This document shows positions 54,311-64,000 of a stretch of 64,000 nucleotides of DNA, in pieces. Source of the DNA: Lepidostoma basale (lineage: Eukaryota; Arthropoda; Insecta; Trichoptera; Lepidostomatidae); assembly GCA_022606425.2 (NCBI GenBank), contig JAHDVF020001564.1, positions 1,550,001 through 1,614,000 on the forward strand, written 5' to 3'. Below the pieces are notes generated by a model. That model ran no database searches, was not told where the DNA came from, and saw only the letters and a list, made by a program, of their open reading frames with translations. Position 1 is the first letter of the stretch. Each line of letters begins with the position of its first letter. Position numbers and translations under genes: made by a program.

Positions 54311-54318
54311 CGTGCCAC
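53599..54318 (-). pseudogene. LINE-A pol open frame, 239 codons
   Basis: Motifs: MKELKGLDVGAKMSGVSVSC, LLYADDTILLADNEHELQSL, MNVNKSKVMIFEKEE, YLGSMLTRDGRVEMGIERSV, YGSEAWNWQKKDESRINAVE, GSLRWFGHMERMNEERMVKK. Catalytic YADD intact. N-terminal half of RT and the endonuclease are missing, and the first ten residues (ARSNKSNIEC) are an out-of-place C-terminal LINE-A piece, showing an internal join. Confidence 0.8.
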
Positions 54319-54337
54319 TTCGATTGAATTCTTCTCC

Positions 54338-54437
54338 AGATCAAAACAATGACAATCACACTGATGTCACCGGGAATCGAACCCGGGACCTTCGGAGTGG
54401 CAGTAAAAGCACTTACCACTCGGCCTCGAAGGTTGTG
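54338..54437 (-). mobile_element. SINE-S, head only
   Basis: Reversed B box GGGAATCGAACCCGGGACC and reversed A box CCACTCGGCCTCGAAGG. Well preserved pol III boxes. Confidence 0.8.
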
Positions 54438-54446
54438 TATTGAAAC

Positions 54447-54965
54447 TGTCGGGGTTAAATGCATAACCCATATAAGTGGACTTCGACTGCTGAATCAGCA
54501 TATTTCATGATGAAATATATTACACGAATAACCGAAAACGCCTGACTAAGGACCTACTTAGCAAAAGCGATGAATCGGGGCCCAGATTTATTCACACAGG
54601 TCACTAGGTCACTAGAGCAGAGCATCGTGTGAAAAGGGAAGCAAAGCATATAAAAGCAGTACATCCGACCACCATGGAGAGTATTCCTTCTTGCGACTTC
54701 TAACTGACACGAGTCTACGCCGTCAAGTCTACGTACAAAGAACCCCCGACTCTCCCACCGAGCTACGCTACTGTCTACACTGCTTCGCCACGTAACTTCC
54801 GAGGAGTATTCGCTCCAGCCAACCGACGCTAGTGCCCATACCATAGCATGTACTCAGTAAATAATCAATAAATAAATAAAGTATTTTTCTTTGAGTGTTT
54901 AAATAAGTGGACGAGTCCAGTTAAATCGCATTCTTGTTCCTTTGTAGCGAATTTAGTCTCTATGT
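54447..54965 (+). mobile_element. Possible solo LTR
   Basis: Starts TGTCGGGGTTAAATGC. TATA box TATAAAAG at 54649-54656, GC-richer R/U5-like region, then AATAAATAAATAAAG near 54865-54880. No matching second LTR or clear TSD was found, so both type and 3' boundary are uncertain. The minus frame 54554-54844 across it has no recognised domain. Confidence 0.35.
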
Positions 54966-55230
54966 ACATGTTATATATTAAATGCCGGAATAAATTATTT
55001 ACAAATAGCAGTGCAGATGTGAATGCAAATCGGATACCTGTGAAATATTGATAACCTCCCTAAAATGCTCTCTGTTTTCCCACTCTGCCACTCACCCACT
55101 ATTATGGCCAAGTTTTTAAATTGGAATTTATTATATTAATAATTAAATAAATGATCAAAGTAATAAGTGTTAAAAAAAACAAGACTTCTGTTTATCATTA
55201 CAAGCAATATTAATGTTTAAGGCATCTATT
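54966..55230. other. No feature recognised
   Basis: AT-rich spacer. Confidence 0.3.
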
Positions 55231-55231
55231 A

Positions 55232-55310
55232 AGTACACCGAACCGGAAAATACCGATCAACCTGAAACGAAAAGTCTATGAAGCCTGCGTTCTGCCAGTT
55301 GGTACTATGT
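55232..55310 (+). mobile_element. RTE-like scrap
   Basis: INLKRKVYEACVLPVGT-like coding, the segment preceding YG.ET in LINE-B. Confidence 0.5.
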
Positions 55311-55311
55311 G

Positions 55312-55482
55312 CCCAAATTAATCAATTACTGAAAGGCGGCCATGTTCGAAGTAGGAACAATCGACGACCCTGCATGTCACGATGTGTGAATTTAGAAGAG
55401 GCGCGAGAAGTATGTCAGAAGTATGTATGATCCATCCTCTTTGCCTACCCCTCCGGGGAAACAGCATGATGGTTAGTTAGTT
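55312..55482 (+). mobile_element. LINE-A2 tail
   Basis: QINQLLKGGHVRSRNNRRPC, MCEFRRGARSM-like block, then YPSGETA and TTAGTTAGTTAAT. Confidence 0.7.
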
Positions 55483-55487
55483 AATTA

Positions 55488-55672
55488 ACATTCATACATC
55501 ATGTCTTGCACGCGCGTCGTTTTCTCTGACTCCTCACATGGCCGACATTCAATATTTGATTTATTTGATCGTGTCACGTTTTCCTCGGTCTTCCTCTATT
55601 TCTAGTTCCAATTACATCGTTAACATATATATTTTTAATCATTTTTCCATCATTCATTCTTTCCACGTGTAT
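55488..55672 (-). mobile_element. LINE-A fragment
   Basis: Minus strand: RNRGRPRKT, IKNIYVNDVIGT and ERMNDGKM. The tail is lost; it abuts the A2 tail in opposite orientation. Confidence 0.7.
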
Positions 55673-55924
55673 GTTATATTTTCTGAAGTTTATATGAAGC
55701 GAGAATCGGTTTTGTGTGATTTTGAGCTGCGAGTAATTTTTTATAGTTTTGATTGAAAAACGGGGCTGCAAGTTTCATCCCCGCGGGTAGAAAGACACCC
55801 TTCATCGCAGACTCCCCGAGCGGGTAGCAGGCTTACAACGGATTTGCATATCGAACGCAGCGACAATACGAACTTGGAAATAAATGCTAATGCTTCCTGA
55901 TGTACTGTTGACGGTGGAATAAAA

Positions 55925-56110
55925 GCGATAGTTTATGTATGGAAGTGAAGCATGGAACTGGCAAAAGAAGGATGAAAGATGAAAAAACTCTATTCTGCTC
56001 TCATCTTTCTTCTGCCAGTTCAATGCTTCGCTTTCATACATAAGGGTTGGGACCAGAACTCCACTGTGAACGGTCATTTTCGCTTTCATTGATAAAAAAT
56101 TCGCTTTCAT
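55925..56110. mobile_element. LINE-A scraps, inverted
   Basis: 55930-55985 plus (LWMEVKHGTGKRRMKD-like in the SEAWNWQ region) faces 55990-56110 minus (MKAKMTVHSGVLVPTLMYES). A short inverted junction. Confidence 0.6.
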
Positions 56111-56139
56111 TGATCAATTTGTGTAGTTAATTTATAAAA

Positions 56140-56692
56140 GTGGAGAGGAATATTGAAATAAGGGTTGGAGCAGGCAACAAAGTGGAAAGGTGCACTTAAA
56201 GTTGTCATCGCAACCAAAAAAACTAAAATAGCAGTACATAATGGTGTTCTTGTACCAACCCTTATGTATGGAAGCGAAACATGGAACTGGTAAAAGAAGG
56301 ATGAAAGTAGAATAAATGCAGTAGAAATGAGATCTCTAATAGAGTGTCGAATAAAAACATAAAAAGTGAATGCGATGCGAATGAAAGTGTTATGAAAAAA
56401 ATAATTAAGAGATCATGTAGATGGTTTGGTCACATGGAAAGAATGAATGAAGAAAGAATGGCCAAAAATATGTGTTGGCGATGTAAATGGAACTAGTAAC
56501 AGAATCGGAAGACCGAGGAAACGTTGCACGATCAAATAAATCAAATATTGAATCTCGAAATCGACGTGCGTTCATGACACGATGTATGAATATTGAGGAA
56601 ACGAGAGTTATGCCAGGAAAGAAAAGTTTGGCAGTCCATTATTTCTGCCTACCCCTTCGGAGAGACAGCGTGATGGTTAGTTAGTTTTAAAA
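56140..56692 (+). mobile_element. LINE-A
   Basis: From VERNIEIRVGAGN through SETWNW*KKDESRINAVEMRS to SAYPFGETA and a short TTAG tail. Multiple stops and deletions. Confidence 0.8.
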
Positions 56693-56819
56693 AAAATAAT
56701 AATTGTGTTTCAAAGTTAAAACATTTGTCAAATGATTACTGAAAATAAATTGAAGTTTATTATAAATAATAATTAAATAAAAATATGTTTTCAACTACTT
56801 CCACTTTTGTCTTTATTTT

Positions 56820-56910
56820 AACAGCGACCGGTTTTGCCAGGCATCGACACAGGTCCAATCTGTCGACGCCAGCGAGCCTGGCGAAACGGGTCGCTGTCGA
56901 AATAAAGACA
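56820..56910 (+). ncRNA. Hammerhead-like foldback, CTGTCGA core
   Basis: Core CTGTCGA 56860-56866, stem II GCCAG/CTGGC, GAAA, ACGGGT, C. The left side (56821-56850) is the inverted partner. A6 is U and stem I is weakened. Confidence 0.5.
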
Positions 56911-56949
56911 TAAGTGTAAGTATTTAAAAACATGTTTTTATTTAATTAT

Positions 56950-57556
56950 TACACATTCAGATACCTCGGCAGCATGCTTACAGACACCCTTGACCCAGAT
57001 GTAGAGTTGAAATGTCGGATTAAAGCAGCAAGAACAGCATTTAACAAAATGGAGTCATTTTTTTTGCAATGACAATGTCAACGTTAAACTAAGATAGAGG
57101 ATGTTAAGGTGTTATGTGTGGTCTGTTCTGTTATATGGGTGTGAGACATGGACAATACAAGTAAATACAATGAACCAGTTAGAGGCATTTGAAATGTGGC
57201 TTCACCGAAGAATGTTCAGGATCCCATGGACAGACAGAGTGACGAACACAGAAGTCCTGAATCGTGCAGGAGTAAATAGAGAGCTGCTGACATTGATCAA
57301 AGTCCGCAAGATTTCATATCTGGGTCACGTTCTACGAGGAGAGAAATATCGCCTGCTGCATCTGATTTTCAAGGGAAAAATAGAGTGCCGCAGGGGGGCA
57401 GGGAGAAGGCAGATCTCTTGGCTACGCAATGTGAGGGAATTGACGGGAATCGGAACTGTGGAGGAGCTATTCCGGACAGCGCAGGATAGGGAAGAGTTTA
57501 CCAGAGTGATCGCCAACGTCGGGGGGACCTGACAGGGACCTTTAAAAAGAAGATTA
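56950..57556 (+). mobile_element. LINE-E C-terminal domain
   Basis: FRYLGSMLTDTLDPDVELKC begins at about 56955; after a frameshift the open frame 57101-57532 runs to the end of the element and an AAAAGAAG tail. Confidence 0.85.
57101..57532 (+). pseudogene. LINE-E pol C-terminal open frame, 143 codons
   Basis: CYVWSVLLYGCETWTIQVNT, LEAFEMWLHRRMFRIPWTDR, VLNRAGVNRELLTLIKVRKI, SYLGHVLRGEKYRLLHLIF, GAGRRQISWLRNVRELTGIG, ending RVIANVGGT. It is the post-RT domain of an RTE-like LINE; no RT upstream. The frame is uninterrupted, suggesting a fairly recent copy. Confidence 0.8.
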
Positions 57557-57559
57557 CGC

Positions 57560-58045
57560 ATTCGAAACATTTATTTTTACAAATGAATTATTTATCAAAC
57601 AAAATAACCCAGAATTTCATATTGCACTGTTTCACCACAAGAGAGAATTTAAAGCCCGCTGGATACGTGTAGGTAAATACTATATATACCAGTTGTTGCT
57701 ACAAAGACGTATATGCATCAAAGTTCTACATTTGCCCTCTGGTTCAACTCGGGGGAGAATATTGTCCTCGGGTTGGGGGGCGCAACATTATAGTCAATAT
57801 TGTCACCTCGAAATGCAAACACGTCCAAACTTAAGGTGAGTCTTTTGGACGTGCAATTCTCTCGTGGGCACCAGCTTCGACAGCTATCTGGATACATTTT
57901 GAGACCGTCACTTGGGTATAAGGGCAGTCGTAGATTTTCACCGCTATCTTATATGGAACATGAATTAAAAAGTCTAGGGTAAATTAATACATATTTAAAA
58001 AAAATCGAAAACACGTGTATTTATATTATTATTTGTGAAGATTTA
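57560..58045. other. No feature recognised
   Basis: GC-richer patch 57715-57960 with a 60-codon frame of no known family. Confidence 0.3.
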
Positions 58046-58049
58046 TATT

Positions 58050-58600
58050 TGAAGTGTTGGCTATTGGAAGAGGGGGTCAAGTCAAGGAGATTGATAGGAG
58101 AATACAGCTCGGTTGGTCTGCATTCGGAGGGCTGGGAAACATCTTCAAGTCGGACATGCATAACGTCCATGTCTCGCATACCTATGGATGCGAGACATGG
58201 ACGTTAACCAAAGAAGCAATGCACAAAATCAAAGTTGCACAACGGGCCATGGAAAGATCCATGTTGGGTATCTCGCTTAGAGACCATATACCCAACGTGT
58301 GGGTAAGAAGACGCACTAGGGTCACCGATGTAGGAATACGCATTGCAAGGATGAAGTGGCAGTGAACTGGTCATGTGTGTCGACGGGATGATGGAAGATG
58401 GAGCCAGAGGGTTACTGAATAGAGGCCAAGGTTGGACCGGAGAAGTGTCGGGATACAGCCAATCAGATGGGGTGATGATATTGTGCGGACGGCGGGAAGG
58501 GCCTGGAAGACACTGGCGAGAGACCGAGAGAGACGGCGTGGGAGTGGAGAGGCTTACGTCCAGCAGTGGATGGAGACAAGCTGACAAAGATATTTAAGTG
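58050..58600 (+). mobile_element. LINE-B C-terminal domain
   Basis: RRIQLGWSAFGGLGNIFKS, YGCETWTLTKEAMHKIKVAQ, RAMERSMLGISLRDHIPNVW, RRTRVTDVGIRIARMKWQ, then a stop, TGHVCRRDDGRW and GEAYVQQWMETS by frameshift. The TTG/TGATG tail is absent. Confidence 0.8.
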
Positions 58601-58734
58601 CGCTGTTTTGTAAGGGCGGACTAGGAAAAGACTGTCTGAAGTCTTTTGAATTTTCTTTAATTTAGCCCCACTATAATTTAATCCTAATGAAAAAAAAATT
58701 TACTACAAGCAAGGATTTCAAATATAATATGACA

Positions 58735-59042
58735 ACAACAACACACCATTACGCTGTTTCTCCGAAAGGGTAGGCAGAGAGAATGAAACGCCACACTACT
58801 CTATCCTGACGCATCTCTCTTGCATCTTTCACATTTATGCAGTGAGTCATATACATACGTCGATTCTTGCGACTATTCCTCGGTCTTTCTTGATTCCGGA
58901 ATCCATTCACATCGTAAACGTATCCTTTCTTGACCAATCTTTCTTCATACATTCGTTTCATATGTCCAAACCAACGAAACGATCCTTTCATTATTTTCTC
59001 TACATTCCTTCCTGATATAAGTATTTGATATTCTATTATACA
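58735..59042 (-). mobile_element. LINE-A1
   Basis: Reversed (TTG)n tail 58733-58742. Minus frame 58749-58991: MKGSFRWFGHMKRMYEERLV, KKGYVYDVNGFRNQERPRN, then a gap of about 15 residues before SRKNRRMYMT and SAYPFGETA. Confidence 0.8.
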
Positions 59043-59089
59043 TTGTTATAGCTGCAAAAAATAATAGCTAAATAAAGTGAAAACAGCAT

Positions 59090-59207
59090 TAGTGGCAGAG
59101 TGGCAATAGCAATGGCTGCCATACCGAAGATCTCGGGTTCGATTTCCGATGATAACAGTATGAAGAAACTTCTCTCGCTGTCTTTGTTCTGGTAGACTTT
59201 ACGTGAC
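59090..59207 (+). mobile_element. SINE-S, short
   Basis: A box AGTGGCAGAGTGG, B box GGGTTCGATTTCCG, then a diverged TCTTTGTTCTGGTAGACTTT. It joins LINE-B directly. Confidence 0.65.
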
Positions 59208-59342
59208 TCTGCGGACCGACGATCTGAAGAGGATTTCTGGACATAGATGGATGGGAGCCGCAATGGATAGGGGGCGGTGGCGTGCTTTGGGAGAGGCCTA
59301 CATTCAGCAGTGGATAACAGATGGCTGATGATGATGATGATT
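59205..59342 (+). mobile_element. LINE-B 3' end
   Basis: RTDDLKRISGHRWMGAAMDR, GEAYIQQWITDG and a TGATGATGATGATG tail. Confidence 0.8.
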
Positions 59343-59462
59343 TAGACAACGAGTGGTTTCACCAGGCTAGCTGGCTAACTATCTGATACCAGTCTGTCCA
59401 TATCAGATAGCTTAACGAAACATTTGCTATCAAAATAAAGACATTAAGTGAAAGCAGTTTAA
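59343..59462. mobile_element. Foldback related to the ACCGGT hammerhead family
   Basis: Minus strand: GCCAG CTAG CCTGG, TGAAACCACTCGTTGTC. Right side, plus strand: GCTTAACGAAACATTTGCTA. Both ends look like decayed hammerhead 3' halves facing each other around TATCTGATA...TATCAGATA. Confidence 0.45.
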
Positions 59463-59504
59463 AAAAATCATCGTTTTATTTAATTAGTTTTTAATAAATG
59501 ACAG

Positions 59505-60085
59505 AATGCTGGAACAGGTTGCAAAGTTTAGATATCTGGTAGTGGATCTGCTAAGTCAAAATGATCTTGTCAGTGAAATAATAGGACAATTCAACAAGGC
59601 TTCGGCGGTATCAGGTTGTCTCAAGGATATAATATGGAAAACAAGTATATGAGAACTGACAGTAAGGTCAGAATATATAAAACCTGCGTAAGGCCTATAC
59701 TGACATATACCATTGAGACCAGAACGGATACCATAACAACAAAGGCTAAAGTACGGGTGGCAGAGATGAGGACGCTGAGGATGATAGCAGGAAGGACGAT
59801 TCGAGATAGGCTGAGAAACGCGGCTATCCGCGAGATCTGCAAGGTGGAGGATGTCGTGAGATGGGGCAGACAACGCAGAAGATACTGGAATGTGCACGTG
59901 CAGAGGATGAATCCCACCAGATTCCCACGCGCTGTGGCGCATCAGATTCCTGCCGGCTGCCGTACCCCCGGAAGACCGCCGAAAAAGAGATGGAGAGATA
60001 GTTAGTAGATAGAGTCAACCTCCCAAGAGAGGCCAGCCTGATTTCAGGAACAGACTAAAGGTCTATAAGGAGAAGAAACAGAAGA
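59505..60085 (+). mobile_element. LINE-D C-terminal domain
   Basis: MLEQVAKFRYLVVDLLSQND, then frame 59616-60005: VRPILTYTIETRTDTITTKA, RMIAGRTIRDRLRNAAIREI, VRWGRQRRRYWNVHVQRMNP and CRTPGRPPKKRWRDS. Tail AGAAGAAACAGAAG. Confidence 0.8.
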
Positions 60086-60109
60086 ATAATATTTTAATAC
60101 TTTATTTAT

Positions 60110-60560
60110 GGATTTTAATTGTATCTCAATAGAGACGAAGATGCTAACTGGACATTGAATATGGTTGATCAAGGTGTTTACAGGACTTATGACCTGTCAT
60201 TGGTTGGGTTAAGCGCACGCTTTATGTAATTACAACATTCCCCATTCCACCTTTTTCTTTATGACCATGTAAGACAATTTTTTTTTTGGAAGTTGTATAC
60301 GAGTATATGTTACAAATCTATGCCTAACTTCACATGTCAGTTTCAATATGCCATCTATGAAGATTTTGATCAACCATATTCAATTTTGATCAACCATAAG
60401 ATTTTGATCAACCATATTCAATCTTGATCAACCATATTTAATTTCCAGTTTGCATCTTCGTCTCTATTGAGATACAATTAAAATTCATGAATTAATAACC
60501 CACCGTGGGTGAAATCCAGGATTCGTATAGGTACAAGTGTAAGTATACATTCACAAAAAA
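60110..60560 (+). mobile_element. SINE-M, 451 bp, 12-bp TSD, internal inversion
   Basis: Perfect TSD TACTTTATTTAT at 60098-60109 and 60561-60572. 5' end TTAATTGTATCTCAATAGAG. Four GATCAACCATA repeats at 60367-60435 precede an inverted copy of the 5' end (TCTCTATTGAGATACAATTA, 60461-60480), then the normal 3' end with an A-run. Confidence 0.85.
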
Positions 60561-60574
60561 TACTTTATTTATTT

Positions 60575-61450
60575 GGCATATTTTAATGTGCTTTATTCAT
60601 TTCGGAAGCACTTGTAGTACGTAGTATCAGCAATCTCTGGCAAATTGAATTCCGAGAAGCGTTTAGAATCTCCGCTAGGCTGGGAACTGAGGGTACGGCG
60701 GAGATGAGATCTCACGATACCTACTGCCGTGCGAGACGGCTATCAAAATTGAGATCACATTAATACACGTCGTTCTGTGACATCTTCACATAACGCCTGC
60801 CTGATAAAGTGATATAAAAAAATCACGGTGAAATCGAACGTTTATAACAAACATAAAAATCAATACTTTGAACTTCAATATTTAAATAACGTTTATTTAT
60901 GGTTTCATGTTCGGTAAAATTAGAGAGCTCGAAACGGTATATGAACATCGATGTTCAAATTTTCAGCGAGTTTCTCCCTTGCTCTCTAAAGAGGAAGGTT
61001 GGCATTGACGAAGGACAGGTCCATATCATTTAATGAATAATGTTAGCGTCCTTGCCCGATTACAGCCTACCTTTGGTACATCAGATAAAAAAAATCCTCC
61101 CCGATAGCCCATTACGTACTCCGCCAAACAAAATGGTCTCACGCAGGATGCTATCTCCTACCACAACTCCATCCAAGCACCGCTCCTCTTATCTTCCCCT
61201 CGGGAACAGATTTTTTTAATAAATACAATCATAACCCTAACAGGTCTTCCATTCCTTGACAATAATGTAAGACTTGATCATAAACCCTAAATCCCCCCTC
61301 GCCCTCTTTCGGAGGGACACTCCGGGCCATACATTTAGCCCCATCATAAAACAACTACCAAATCACATTCCAACAATGTTTCCTATATATGTAAGAGGAA
61401 TAGCCATTAGAACCTATGTAAGCCAGAAGATCCAAGTCCAAGTCCAAGTT
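60575..61450. other. Unassigned stretch
   Basis: GC-richer part 60640-60780. No element found elsewhere in the window and no convincing frame. Confidence 0.3.
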
Positions 61451-61451
61451 A

Positions 61452-61690
61452 TTAAGCGAATCATGGAACTGGCAGAAGAAGGATGAGAGCAGAATAAATG
61501 CGGTAGAGATGAGGTCTCTAAGACCTATTGTGTGGTAGAACGATATACGAAAGAATCTCAAATGCTGATATAAGAAAGGAATGTAGAGTGGAAGAAGGTA
61601 TTATGAACAAAATTATGAAAGGATCGCTGCGTTGGGTCGGACATATGGAGCGCATGGATGGAGAAATAATGGTTCAGAAAGTATACGGCG
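61452..61690 (+). mobile_element. LINE-A1 fragment
   Basis: ESWNWQKKDESRINAVEMRS, a frameshift, then NADIRKECRVEEGIMNKIMK and GSLRWVGHMERMDGEIMVQK. No tail. Confidence 0.75.
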
Positions 61691-61734
61691 CTAGTGTAGT
61701 TTGACCTAAAAATGTGAAGTGTTCTTATTATTTA

Positions 61735-61958
61735 AACATATTTATAGTTAAAGGCATATATTTGAGAAAGGTTAAAGTACCAGGAACGTATGAGAGATTG
61801 TTCTACTTTAGGAAGATAAGATACTCTCTAAAGTAAGAGTATTTGTCTTTTGAACGCACTTTTACTAATATAAAAAACGTCAATCTCCGAGGTAATCTTG
61901 TTCATTGCTCTTCTCACTGGCATCATAAGAGGCAGGTTGGTTCTCGCGGTTGTTCGTT
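61735..61958 (-). mobile_element. LINE-J fragment
   Basis: Minus strand: REPTCLL..PV.RAMNKI, DVFYISKSAFKRQILLL and part of the 3' UTR. No tail. Confidence 0.65.
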
Positions 61959-61959
61959 A

Positions 61960-62040
61960 TCATTCTTATAAAATGTAATAAAACTTATATAAATTAATTA
62001 TTCGTATTAAACATGTAATATGGACTTTTATATATTTGTT
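61960..62040. mobile_element. Hammerhead-retroposon flank remnant
   Basis: AAAATGTAATAAAACTTATA and TAATATGGACTTTTATAT resemble the 18.9 and 21.4 kb flanks. No hammerhead left. Confidence 0.3.
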
Positions 62041-62044
62041 AAAG

Positions 62045-62440
62045 TTACATTAGCGACCTATCATGACGTACGCTGTAAGGACGCGGGCCGACATTGTGCG
62101 AACCATGGGTCTACTAAGAACATCGGAGATGAAGGTCCTAAGATCAATTACCGGAAAAACTCTCCGAGATCGTGTCCGCAACGCAGACATAAGAAAAACT
62201 TGCGAAATAGAGAATATCGTTATGTGGAGTAGGTCCAGAAGAAGATACTGGAGGGACCATGTAGCTCGAATGGATGGTGACAGACTTGCATATACAGCCG
62301 CTTATGAAATCTCCCCAGGACACCGCCCACCTGGAAGATCGCCTAAGAGATGGAAGGACAGCTGGACCTCATCACCCGACGAGACATGATTCCTGTGTCA
62401 TAGATCGTCAGATCTATTAAAAGAAGAAAAAAAAGTTAAA
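62045..62440 (+). mobile_element. LINE-D C-terminal domain
   Basis: Frame 62063-62389: MTYAVRTRADIVRTMGLLRT, SEMKVLRSITGKTLRDRVRN, SRSRRRYWRDHVARMDGDRL, PGHRPPGRSPKRWKDSW. Uninterrupted, ending with a GAAGAAAAAAAAG tail. Confidence 0.85.
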
Positions 62441-62519
62441 GAAGTGACCACTAAGATCATTTTGCGCTACCATCTTTATAAATTAGTTTCTGCATTTTCC
62501 GATAGATAAAAGAGGGGTT

Positions 62520-62960
62520 TGAAAACATTCCTCTTCTTCCTTTTCTTCTTATTCTTAGTGAAGGCCTAGTGGTCTGTTTTTAAAGAGGAATTGGCCTTCT
62601 GCGAAGTCGAATCCTAGCTGTCGATCCATCTCTTTGGTGGTATAGCCGGAGGTCGTCTACCATGGGGCTGGCCGTGCAACACAATGAAGGGGAGTCTGGA
62701 TGGATCCATTCTCCTCACGTGTGCATACCAGTATCTTCTTCTTTGCCTTCCCCACCTAACGACATCCTCGACCTCGCATATCTCCTTTATCCGTGTATTC
62801 CTTATCCTTTCTTGCAGTGTCTTGCCAGATATATTTCTGAGCGTCTTCATTTCTGACACTCTGAGCGCGTTTTTTTGTGAATATGGTGTCCGCCCTGCTC
62901 TCAACACCATATGTCATAATAGGTCGCACACAAGTCTTATAAATTCCAAAATTTAAAAAT
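62520..62960 (-). mobile_element. LINE-D-like C-terminal domain
   Basis: Minus frame 62614-62910: MVLRAGRTPYSQKNALRVSE, MKTLRNISGKTLQERIRNTR, VVRWGRQRRRYWYAHVRRMD, and RPPAIPPKRWIDS. The reversed GAAGAAAAGGAAGAAG tail is at 62531-62549. Confidence 0.8.
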
Positions 62961-62961
62961 A

Positions 62962-63368
62962 TTCCTTCTTTATCTTTACCGGTCTTACTGTAAATATTTT
63001 ACTAGAGAGATTTGTTAAATTGCATACTAACCGAGGCTTAATTCTATGAAGTATGGACTTCCGTCCATCCTTATCGTAAGGTTACCGATAGTTGTTCAAT
63101 ATTTATATAGGGCGAATAATTACAGATGACGTCAACACGGTCTTGCTTCTTCACATCGCTTTCAAGCCCTGTCCCTTTGATACTAACCTCAAAGGGAAAC
63201 AAATCATATTGAAGCTTACATTGAAAATTTCCAACTTAGACCACAGCCTTTAGCATTTAGAAAGCGATGAAATATTTATTAATGTTTTCATTATATTTAT
63301 GGGAATGCTTAATTTTAAATAATAAATATTAAATATATGTGAATAAACTAACTGAAAGTAGGTAGTAA
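62962..63368. other. Unassigned stretch
   Basis: No repeat or frame recognised. Confidence 0.3.
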
Positions 63369-63369
63369 G

Positions 63370-63540
63370 CTGAAAAACTGGATCGCTAAACTGTTCTTTC
63401 TCACATACTTCATTCGTTTCATCCACATTCTTACATCATGACATATATTGATTGATTTGATCGTGCAACGTTTTCATCAGTTTTTCTCTATTTTTTATTC
63501 AGTTTACATTGCTAACATAAATTTTAAAGGAAACGAAAAT
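63370..63540 (-). mobile_element. LINE-A fragment, strongly decayed
   Basis: Reversed GRQKEW-, CMNVEEA- and HDQI-type words are recognisable at reduced identity. No tail repeat. Confidence 0.5.
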
Positions 63541-63639
63541 AAATGTCAAATGATTTTACTGAAATCTCTTGATAGAAGTTCGTTTTTAATAATAATTAAA
63601 TAAAACGATGTTTTTTAACTACTTCCACTTTTGTCTTTA

Positions 63640-63705
63640 TTTAGACAGCGACCGGTTTCGCCAGGCTCGCTGGCATCGACAGACTGGTGACACTATTGTA
63701 AACTT
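63640..63705 (-). ncRNA. Hammerhead-like motif, CTGTCGA core
   Basis: Minus strand: stem I CAGT with GCTG, core CTGTCGA (63682-63676), stem II GCCAG/CTGGC, GAAA, self-complementary ACCGGT, C (GUC). All three stems form; only A6 departs from consensus. Best copy of this variant. Confidence 0.55.
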
Positions 63706-64000
63706 AGTCCTTTATATACATACAGATCAAATGTGTTTTTGTTTGATTCCAGATCCTAGCAGATATATGGATGGGGAAAACCGAATAAAGCGATGCCAAC
63801 CTTACGGACCAAGAACTATATATATATATTTAAATTATATTATAATATTCTATATATAATATTTAAATTCAGTAATAATAAAAACAAAATTATCATTTTT
63901 TCAAACATTATATGTATATGAATATGTAAGCGATAATAAAATTTACATTCAAAATACTATATTATTTAATCAATTTGTACCTTTGCACAGTTGTTGGTCT
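63706..64000. other. AT-rich end, nothing recognised
   Basis: Short (AT)n at 63819-63830. No frame supported. Confidence 0.35.

Noticed and set aside
54554..54844. 96-codon minus frame as a host gene
   Set aside because: Low-complexity composition, no domain recognised, and it overlaps an LTR-like promoter region on the other strand.

Overview
The window looks like repeat-dense, AT-rich intergenic or heterochromatic DNA from an animal, most likely an insect. The repertoire (many RTE-like LINEs with simple-repeat tails, jockey/CR1-like LINEs, tRNA-derived SINEs, hAT and Helitron-like elements) resembles moth and butterfly genomes, but that order-level guess is from memory, not from a search. 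I find no intact host gene. Almost every long open frame is a decayed fragment of a non-LTR reverse transcriptase or an artefact of tandem repeats.

Names used here. LINE-A: RTE-like, C-terminal domain with motifs such as MYGSEAWNWQKKDESRINA and RGRPRKTWHDQINQIL, ending SAYPFGETA, then a (TTAG)n tail. Subfamily A1 has a (TTTG)(TTG)n tail; A2 has the GKTLYDRIPNDEIRKKC variant. LINE-B: RTE-like, TGATGATG or GAAGAA tails. LINE-C, D and E: further RTE-like families with GAAGAAGAAG tails. LINE-F: an isolated RT domain. LINE-J: jockey-like, (TGATT)n tail. LINE-K: CR1/jockey-like. LINE-L: L2/CR1-like. SINE-S and SINE-T: tRNA-derived. SINE-M: an unclassified 0.3-0.5 kb retroposon with 12-15 bp target-site duplications (TSDs).

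Layout. 0-9 kb: LINE-C split by LINE-A, several LINE-J copies, first SINE-S. 9-16 kb: a hAT inside a LINE, then LINE-D, B, A and A1. 16-17 kb and 43-44 kb: two arrays of the same 16-bp minisatellite. 17-23 kb: dense LINE-A/A1/A2 with nested MITE, SINE and LINE insertions. 23-26 kb: a head-to-head pair of SINE-M. 27-38 kb: LINE-A2 carrying a hammerhead foldback and an AT microsatellite, LINE-J, a hAT, tandem hammerheads. 39-48 kb: mostly LINE-A. 48-53 kb: a hammerhead palindrome split by SINE-M, then a probable 3-kb Helitron. 53-64 kb: LINE-A, an LTR-like segment, LINE-E, B, D and SINE-M.

The most interesting signal is a dispersed set of hammerhead-ribozyme motifs (CUGANGA, stem II, GAAA, short self-complementary stem III, NUH, stem I) in several sequence families. 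They occur as single units, as a direct tandem pair, and at the centre of foldbacks; one foldback is a discrete 222-bp insertion with a perfect 12-bp TSD. Hammerheads of this minimal type are known from Penelope-like elements and related retroposons. No Penelope reverse transcriptase was found here, so these look non-autonomous.
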